Origin: Kitasatospora sp. DSM 101779
GTDB taxonomy: Bacteria > Actinomycetota > Actinomycetes > Streptomycetales > Streptomycetaceae
Reading direction: 5' to 3'
Assembly: GCF_025655475.1 (NCBI RefSeq)
Contig: NZ_JAHTIK010000001.1
Coordinates: 1,336,180 to 1,400,179, forward strand
DNA length: 64,000 bases
Part shown: positions 59,573 through 64,000 of the stretch, piece by piece
Layout: every line of letters begins with the position of its first letter
How positions within the stretch are numbered: the first letter of the stretch is position 1
Notes under the pieces: model-generated
Databases searched by the model: none
The model's input: the letters and a program-made list of their open reading frames with translations, nothing else
Told to the model about the DNA's origin: nothing
Translations under genes and position numbers: made by a program

Positions 59573-59697
59573 CGGCCCGTCGCGCCGGCCGACGCCGCCA
59601 TCGGGGCCGTCCGACGGCCGGCACGGGCCGGAGCCGGCAGCCGACACCGCACGACCCCGCGGAACGTACGCTCCCGACGGTTTGCCACCATGCGGGC

Positions 59698-60399
59698 ATG
59701 ACCGTCATCGTCTCCGTCACGGGCGCCGGTTGCGGCTGCGCGCCGCGCCGCGCCTGGTCGGCCTCGCCCGTACCCGCCTGGGCCGGGGCCGCGGGCACGG
59801 CTCTCGTCCGCTGGCCCGATGCCGACTGCACCGGGTCGCCGTACGACGGGCGGGGCGTCGCGCCGACCGACCGGATGCCGGTGGCCGGCGAGCAGCGGAT
59901 GCTCGGCCTGGACGGGCCGCTGCTCGTCGAGGGGCAGTTCTGGTGCCTGTTCACCCCGGCCGCCACGGCGGTGAACGGCACGCCCGACCACCCGGACGAA
60001 CTCCCGCAGCACGCCCTGGTCCGCTGCACCCCGCTGGCGGTGGCGGACGCACGCCCGGGCGGGGCGTGGGTGCGCGTCGCGGTCGAGGAGGTGGTCCCGC
60101 TGACGGAGGCGCAGAAGCGCTGGGCGCCGTCCTCGGCCGGTTCGGTCGCGGACCTGCTCCCGCCCGAGGGCGCCGGGGTGGACCGCACCAGCGTCCGCTG
60201 CGGCGCGCTGCGGTACGTGGAGTGGTCCGCCCAGGGCGACCTGGGCCGCCGGGCGGTGTTCCGGGAGGGCGACGGCCGGTCGGTGCTGCTGATGTACGCC
60301 GAGTGGTCCTTCGACGAGGAGGACGTCGCCTTCGGCCACCGGCCGCTGAGTGCGGCGGAGACCGCGGCGGTGCAGGCCTGCTGGCCATCGGAGGGCTGA
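59698..60399 (+). CDS. Protein of unknown function
   Basis: 233 residues from ATG 59698; there is no obvious ribosome site and a TTTG/CATG patch lies upstream. The N-terminus has GAGCGCAPRRAW. Mixed beta-strand segments follow (ALVRWPDADCTGSPYDG, GPLLVEGQFWCLFTP, LRYVEWSAQGDLGRRAVF, VLLMYAEWSFDEEDVAFGH) and a helical end SAAETAAVQACW. I do not recognise a family. There is no signal peptide or membrane helix. Stand-alone gene. Confidence 0.6.
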   Translation: MTVIVSVTGAGCGCAPRRAWSASPVPAWAGAAGTALVRWPDADCTGSPYDGRGVAPTDRMPVAGEQRMLGLDGPLLVEGQFWCLFTPAATAVNGTPDHPDELPQHALVRCTPLAVADARPGGAWVRVAVEEVVPLTEAQKRWAPSSAGSVADLLPPEGAGVDRTSVRCGALRYVEWSAQGDLGRRAVFREGDGRSVLLMYAEWSFDEEDVAFGHRPLSAAETAAVQACWPSEG

Positions 60400-60796
60400 G
60401 CGGACACGCGCGACGGGCTGCACGTTCCGACACGAACGGGCAGCCACGGCAGGCGCCAGGCGGACCCGAACCTTCCGTTCCGGCCCGCCGGGGGTCTTCG
60501 GTTCGTGTCGCGATCACCCGGGCAGGGCCGGGCGACGGGCTCGGCAGGGCCACCGGGCGCCCATTTCCGGCCAACTTGGCGCCAGGCGGCTCGGCAATTC
60601 CACCGGGGAATTTCCGAGGGAATTCCAAGAAATTCGTCCGATCTGATCCGTCGCGGACACGTCAGGGGGTTCGACATCCCCCGCGACCTGCGGCGCGGCC
60701 CCGGCGTTCAGTGGCGTGCGGGGCGGCGCGCGGCCGAAATGCACGCATGCGACACCAAGCCACTCGTGATGATTGTGTGATGTTCAGGATGCTGGC
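60400..60796. other. Upstream intergenic region of the Rpf gene
   Basis: About 400 bp with no supported gene. A cluster of four AATT-centred elements (GGCAATTCC 60593, GGGAATTTCC 60606, GGGAATTCC 60618, AAGAAATTCG 60627) at 10-13 bp spacing is the only marked feature and could be a protein-binding array or a curved segment. Confidence 0.4.
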
Positions 60797-60824
60797 TTGT
60801 TATCGCAGTCGTGATCCCTCTAAT
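60797..60824 (+). promoter_or_regulatory. Candidate promoter of the Rpf gene
   Basis: TTGTTA (60797-60802), a 16-bp spacer, then TCTAAT (60819-60824, 5 of 6 to TATAAT). Transcription would begin near 60831, just before the riboswitch. Confidence 0.5.
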
Positions 60825-60859
60825 CTCCACCTCAGCCCGACAGCACGGGCGCCCGAGTC

Positions 60860-61030
60860 GCGGCACGCCGAACCCTGCCCACCGCGTCCACCGGGTCACC
60901 GACCAGACCCTGGGCAGGGACGGGGGACCCAGTTTCGACGCCGCCCCCACACGGCTAGGGGTGAAGCCGCCTCAGCGCGGCCGGGCCACCTCCCGGTCCG
61001 AACCCGACAGCTCACCTCGCAGGCGTGCGG
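60860..61030 (+). promoter_or_regulatory. c-di-AMP (ydaO-yuaA) riboswitch upstream of the Rpf gene
   Basis: The leader contains the conserved blocks of the ydaO class in order: GCCGAACCCTGCC, GGGGGACCCA (60920s), GGGGTGAAGCCG (about 60958-60969) and CCGAACCCGACAGCT followed by CACCTCGCAGGCG. A P1 stem GCACGCC (60863-60869) with GGCGTGC (61022-61028) closes the element. The ribosome site GAGAGGG and ATG 61043 follow at once. This class is known upstream of cell-wall lytic rpf genes in streptomycetes, where c-di-AMP lowers expression. Confidence 0.88.
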
Positions 61031-61042
61031 AGAGGGAACTCG

Positions 61043-62143
61043 ATGGGTTTCATCGGCTCGGGCCGTCACCGCCGCCCCACCCAGACCGAGCGCGCCGTCG
61101 CGGCCGCCGGTGTGGCAGGTGCGGGTCTGGCGATCCCGCTGCTCACCGCGACGGGCGCCCACGCCGCCCCGGTCACCACCTGGGACGCGGTCGCACAGTG
61201 CGCCAGTGCGGGCAATTGGGGCAAGACCGTCGGCAACGGCGAGTACGGCGGTCTCCAGCTCGACCTCCGCACCTGGGTCGCGTACGGCGGCGACAAGTTC
61301 GCCTCCACGCCCGACCGGGCCACCAAGGAGGAGCAGATCAGCGTCGCCGAGCGCGTCCTCGCGGACCGCGGCGCCAAGGCCTGGGGCAACTGCGGCAAGT
61401 CCGCGGGCCTCACCGGCGAGGGCAAGGCGGAGACCGTCGAGCAGTCCGCTCCCACCGCCCCGGCACCGTCCCCCACCACCACGCCGACCGACCGCGGTTC
61501 CTCCGCACCGGTCTTCTCCGGTATGCAGGGCCTCGACGCCAACGGCGTCTACTGGTACCTGGTCGACGGGCAGTGGTACTGGACGACCAGCCAGGAGATC
61601 TACGACTACTACACCGGCCCGACGGCCCCGCCCGCCCAGGGGCAGTCCACGGCGCCGGGTCAGGCCACCACCGCGCCCACCGTGCCCGCCGCACCCGGGA
61701 ACGCCACCACGGCGCCGACCGTCCCGGGCAGCACCACGACCCCGGCGCCGGGCACCACCGCCCCCGGCACGCCCGCCCCGGGCACCACCGCACCGGTGGT
61801 CACCACGCCCCCGGTCATCGACCCGATCACGGGTCTCCCGGTCACCCCCGACCAGACCACCGCGCCGACCGGCACCCCGACCACCCCGGGCCAGCCCGCC
61901 GCGGCCACCGCGGACCAGGCCCCCACGACGACCCCGGCCGCCGCGGCCACCCCGGCGCCGACGCAGGCCACCACGCCCGCCGCGGAGCCCGCCACCTACA
62001 CCGTGGCGGCCGGCGACACGCTCTCCGACATCTCCGACAAGAACAAGCTCGGTGGCTGGAAGCAGGTCTACGACAGCAACGAGGGCACCATCGGCCAGGA
62101 CCCGGACCTCATCAAGCCGGGCCAGGTCCTGAAGATCAAGTAA
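61043..62143 (+). CDS. Rpf-like secreted protein with LysM domain; catalytic Glu replaced
   Basis: 366 residues. A signal sequence (about 1-41; hydrophobic AAGVAGAGLAIPLL, cleavage near GAHA-AP) precedes the Rpf/transglycosylase-like domain (about 43-120): WDAVAQCASAGNWGKTVGNG, then GGLQLDLRTWVAYGG. The family's usual CESGGNW has the catalytic Glu right after Cys; here that residue is Ala (GCC). A central aromatic segment (GVYWYLVDGQWYW), a roughly 120-residue Pro/Thr-rich wall-spanning linker and a C-terminal LysM (YTVAAGDTLSDISDKNKLGG) follow. It should bind peptidoglycan; muralytic activity is doubtful. Stop is TAA. Confidence 0.9.
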   Translation: MGFIGSGRHRRPTQTERAVAAAGVAGAGLAIPLLTATGAHAAPVTTWDAVAQCASAGNWGKTVGNGEYGGLQLDLRTWVAYGGDKFASTPDRATKEEQISVAERVLADRGAKAWGNCGKSAGLTGEGKAETVEQSAPTAPAPSPTTTPTDRGSSAPVFSGMQGLDANGVYWYLVDGQWYWTTSQEIYDYYTGPTAPPAQGQSTAPGQATTAPTVPAAPGNATTAPTVPGSTTTPAPGTTAPGTPAPGTTAPVVTTPPVIDPITGLPVTPDQTTAPTGTPTTPGQPAAATADQAPTTTPAAAATPAPTQATTPAAEPATYTVAAGDTLSDISDKNKLGGWKQVYDSNEGTIGQDPDLIKPGQVLKIK

Positions 62144-62163
62144 TCGCGGCACCGCACGCGCAC

Positions 62164-62207
62164 GGACGCCGGCGGCCCCGGGGACACTCCCGGGACCGCC
62201 GGCGTCC
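62164..62207. terminator. Long hairpin terminator after the Rpf gene
   Basis: GGACGCCGGCGG (62164-62175) pairs exactly with CCGCCGGCGTCC (62196-62207), with an inner CCCGGG/CCCGGG extension. It lies 21 bp after the stop and is followed by TGCTTCCC. Strong intrinsic terminator. Confidence 0.8.
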
Positions 62208-62428
62208 TGCTTCCCCCCGGTGAACTCCCGTCGCATCCCCGGCAAGACCGCGGGCGTGGACCTGGGACGACGCCAATTCCGGCTGCCAGTGCGAACATTG
62301 ATCAGAATTCACTTCGGCGCAGATCGCGGACGTCGCCGGGAATCCGGCCGAGCGAGCGACGTGCGGCCGGCCTCGGATCCTGACGGCTCCAGGGGCGCAC
62401 GGCCCGATCGGCCGCCCTGCGCGGAGCC

Positions 62429-62457
62429 TTGACGCCGCGGACGGCTCCGACTAGAAC
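62429..62457 (+). promoter_or_regulatory. Promoter of the cellulase gene
   Basis: TTGACG (62429-62434), exactly 17 bp, then TAGAAC (62452-62457), giving a start near 62464. The operator at 62470-62483 would lie immediately downstream of +1. Between the Rpf terminator and this promoter (62208-62428) nothing else was recognised. Confidence 0.6.
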
Positions 62458-62469
62458 TTCCCTCGCGCT

Positions 62470-62483
62470 TGGGAGCGCTCCCA
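62470..62483. promoter_or_regulatory. CebR-type operator
   Basis: TGGGAGCGCTCCCA is a perfect 14-bp palindrome identical to the established CebR box that controls cellulose and cello-oligosaccharide genes in streptomycetes. Its position between promoter and GH6 start predicts cellobiose-relieved repression. Confidence 0.88.
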
Positions 62484-62540
62484 CGAGCGGCTCGCACCCT
62501 CGCCCGGCGCAGCCCGTACGTCAGCCCCTAGGAGCCGCAC

Positions 62541-63755
62541 GTGTCCCGCCCACGCCGTCGAATCGCGGCCGCGAGCGCCGCCGTCGCCGCAGCAGCGGCC
62601 TGCTGCCTGCCCGCCACCGCCTCCGCCGCCACCGGGAGCAGCCAGGGCGCCGGCCGCGCGCCCGGCCCCGGTACCAGCTTCTACGTCGATCTCGACAGCA
62701 AGGCCCTGCACCAGGCCGTCGCCGACCTCCGGGCGGGCGACCCGGGCGACGCGCTCGCCATGGCGAAGCTGGGCTCGTACCCGGTGGCCCAGTGGTTCAA
62801 CGGCACCGCGACCCCGCAGGAGACCACCGCCGCGATGGCGAAGCTGCAGTCCAAGGCCGCCCGGCAGCACCAGACCCCGGTGGTCGTGGCCTACAACGTG
62901 CCCGGCCGGGACTGCTCGCAGTACTCCGCCGGCGGCGCCTCCACCTCCGCCGAGTACGCGGCCTGGGTCGACGGCCTCGCCCGCGGCATCGGCGACCGCC
63001 GCACGGTGGTGATCCTGGAACCGGACGGCCTGGCCCTCAGCCCGGCCTACTGCGGCGGCACCGCACAGCAGCAGGCCGACCGGCTCGCCGAGATCAACGG
63101 CGCCGTCGGCCGGCTCGCCGAGCAGCCGCGCGCGGCCGTCTACCTCGACGCCGGCCACAGCGGCTGGCAGTCCACCGGCACCATGGCGAAGCTGCTGGTG
63201 GACGGCGGCGTCGAGCGCGCCCGGGGCTTCTTCCTCAACGTCTCCAACTACCAGCGCGACGCCGACCTCATCCGCTACGGCACCCAGGTCGCCAAGTGCA
63301 CCTGGTACCTGACGCACACCCCGGGCGCGGTGGCCGACGACTGCGCCAACCAGTACTGGCCGCAGGCCGACGCCGACGCCTGGTACGCCGGACACATCCC
63401 CGCCGACGCGGAGCTCCCGCACTTCGTCGTCGACAGCAGCCGCAACGGCCAGGGCCCGTGGACGCCGGCCGCGACCTACCCGGACCCGCAGACCTGGTGC
63501 AACCCGTCCGGCCGCGGCCTCGGCACCCGGCCGACCGCCGACACCGGGACGCCACTGCTGGACGCCTTCCTGTGGGTCAAGGTGCCGGGCGAGTCCGACG
63601 GCAGCTGCACCCGCGGCACCACCGGCGGCACCGACCCCGAGTACGGCGCCGCCGACCCGGCAGCCGGCGCGTGGTGGCCCGCCCAGGCCCACGCACTGGC
63701 CGCCGCCGCGTCCCCCGCGCTGACCTTCAACCTGCCGGCCGGCACGCACCGCTGA
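62541..63755 (+). CDS. Secreted GH6 endoglucanase/cellobiohydrolase-type cellulase
   Basis: 404 residues from GTG 62541 with AGGAG 7 bases upstream. A signal peptide (SRPRRRIAAASAAVAAAAAC, cleavage near ASA-AT) is followed directly by the GH6 domain: FYVDLDSKALHQAVADLRAG, AKLGSYPVAQWFNG, VVVAYNVPGRDCSQYSAGG, VVILEPDGLAL (general-acid Asp), RAAVYLDAGHSGWQS, FLNVSNYQ, HFVVDSSRNGQGPW and WVKVPGESDGSC. Six or more cysteines fit secretion. There is no cellulose-binding module, so it is a compact single-domain cellulase. The CebR box upstream makes cellulose-linked induction likely. Confidence 0.94.
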   Translation: MSRPRRRIAAASAAVAAAAACCLPATASAATGSSQGAGRAPGPGTSFYVDLDSKALHQAVADLRAGDPGDALAMAKLGSYPVAQWFNGTATPQETTAAMAKLQSKAARQHQTPVVVAYNVPGRDCSQYSAGGASTSAEYAAWVDGLARGIGDRRTVVILEPDGLALSPAYCGGTAQQQADRLAEINGAVGRLAEQPRAAVYLDAGHSGWQSTGTMAKLLVDGGVERARGFFLNVSNYQRDADLIRYGTQVAKCTWYLTHTPGAVADDCANQYWPQADADAWYAGHIPADAELPHFVVDSSRNGQGPWTPAATYPDPQTWCNPSGRGLGTRPTADTGTPLLDAFLWVKVPGESDGSCTRGTTGGTDPEYGAADPAAGAWWPAQAHALAAAASPALTFNLPAGTHR

Positions 63756-63766
63756 CCATCCCCGTC

Positions 63767-63796
63767 GGCGGCCCGGCCCCCACCTGCCGGGCCGCC
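63767..63796. terminator. Perfect 11-bp-stem terminator after the cellulase gene
   Basis: GGCGGCCCGGC and GCCGGGCCGCC enclose an 8-base loop, 12 bp after the GH6 stop. Confidence 0.75.
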
Positions 63797-63798
63797 CA

Positions 63799-63839
63799 CC
63801 GGGCGCCGCACGCCCACAGCACCCGTGCGCGGCGCCCGG
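63799..63839. terminator. Second, longer hairpin after the cellulase gene
   Basis: CCGGGCGCCGCACG pairs with CGTGCGCGGCGCCCGG, leaving a 2-base bulge. With the preceding hairpin it forms a tandem terminator. Confidence 0.55.
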
Positions 63840-63863
63840 CCCTTCTGCATGCCCCCACACAGT

Positions 63864-63875
63864 CGAAAGTTTTCG
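63864..63875. promoter_or_regulatory. CGAAAGTTTTCG palindrome (LacI-type operator of a downstream gene)
   Basis: A 12-bp near-perfect palindrome in the AT-rich region after the cellulase terminators. CGAAA(C/G)TTTCG-like operators are known before xylanase and other hydrolase genes of actinomycetes. Confidence 0.45.
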
Positions 63876-63978
63876 AGCGGATCTCAGCCACACTGTCCAA
63901 TGACGGCCGCACCCGCAGGTCCGATGCAGCGTCAGGATCCCCTGCGAACTCGCCGTCCATGCGCCTAGAGACCTGTTG

Positions 63979-64000
63979 GAAACTTTCGACTGAAACTTCG
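63979..64000. promoter_or_regulatory. Two GAAACTTTCG-like operator elements at the window edge
   Basis: GAAACTTTCGA (63979-63989) and GAAACTTCG (63992-64000) resemble the element at 63864-63875. They are probably regulatory sites of a gene starting to the right of the window. Confidence 0.4.

Noticed and set aside
60505-60780. A 91-codon plus-strand ORF upstream of the Rpf gene
   Set aside because: No ribosome site, no recognisable domain, and it overlaps a low-GC regulatory region before the promoter.
1-64000. CRISPR arrays, rRNA, tRNA, insertion sequences and prophage genes
   Set aside because: I looked for regularly spaced repeats, cloverleaf-like sequences, transposase/integrase motifs and phage structural genes by eye and saw none; short tRNAs could still be missed without a covariance search.

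Overview
The window is actinomycete chromosomal DNA, most likely from Streptomycetaceae (Streptomyces or Kitasatospora). The evidence is the very high GC content with G/C third codon positions, the near absence of TTA codons, GTG and TTG starts, GC-rich hairpin terminators without T-runs, an AfsR/SARP regulator, SigB-type partner-switching genes, and an Rpf-like gene behind a c-di-AMP riboswitch. I recognise no rRNA, tRNA, insertion sequence, prophage or CRISPR array. About 61 protein genes are supported; the first is cut by the left edge.

Layout. 1-10.3 kb: the end of a LuxR regulator, a TPR/flavin-monooxygenase pair, a translationally coupled SRPBCC-EVE-MarR operon, single enzymes, several very small proline-rich or membrane proteins, and a GCS2 carboxylate-amine ligase coupled to a polyproline ORF. 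10.3-21.4 kb (minus strand): a stress-signalling block of two PP2C phosphatases with predicted ANTAR, GAF and PAS domains, a 1393-residue hybrid histidine kinase with six 92-residue HAMP-type repeats, an RsbW-like kinase, a STAS antagonist and a SigB/SigF-type sigma factor. 21.8-35.2 kb: small membrane proteins, a second RsbW-like protein, MFS and PF03773 permeases, photolyase, XRE-PNPOx, a double universal stress protein, a kinase-like pair and a zinc alcohol dehydrogenase. Several of these genes follow a GGGCC-N4-GGCCC palindrome resembling DevR/OsdR boxes.

35.3-45.5 kb looks like a compact, apparently NRPS/PKS-free biosynthetic locus. Six minus-strand genes (aminotransferase, methyltransferase, ATP-grasp ligase, MFS exporter, amino acid permease, second ATP-grasp-like ligase) overlap by 4 bp or are 10 bp apart. 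They are divergent from an AfsR/SARP regulator, with an 11-bp-spaced direct repeat of the kind SARPs bind in the shared promoter. I infer a ligase-made, possibly C-methylated amino-acid or dipeptide product; the chemistry is unproven.

45.5-64 kb: an orphan DevS/DosT-like kinase facing a nitroreductase-SHOCT operon, a flavodoxin, a LacI regulator with its palindromic operator, a GH16-like protein without a signal peptide, MarR/MMPL, a lone GltD-like protein, LysR/MFS, an Rpf-LysM protein lacking the expected catalytic glutamate, and a secreted GH6 cellulase with a perfect CebR-type operator. Operators at the right edge suggest another regulated hydrolase gene beyond the window.
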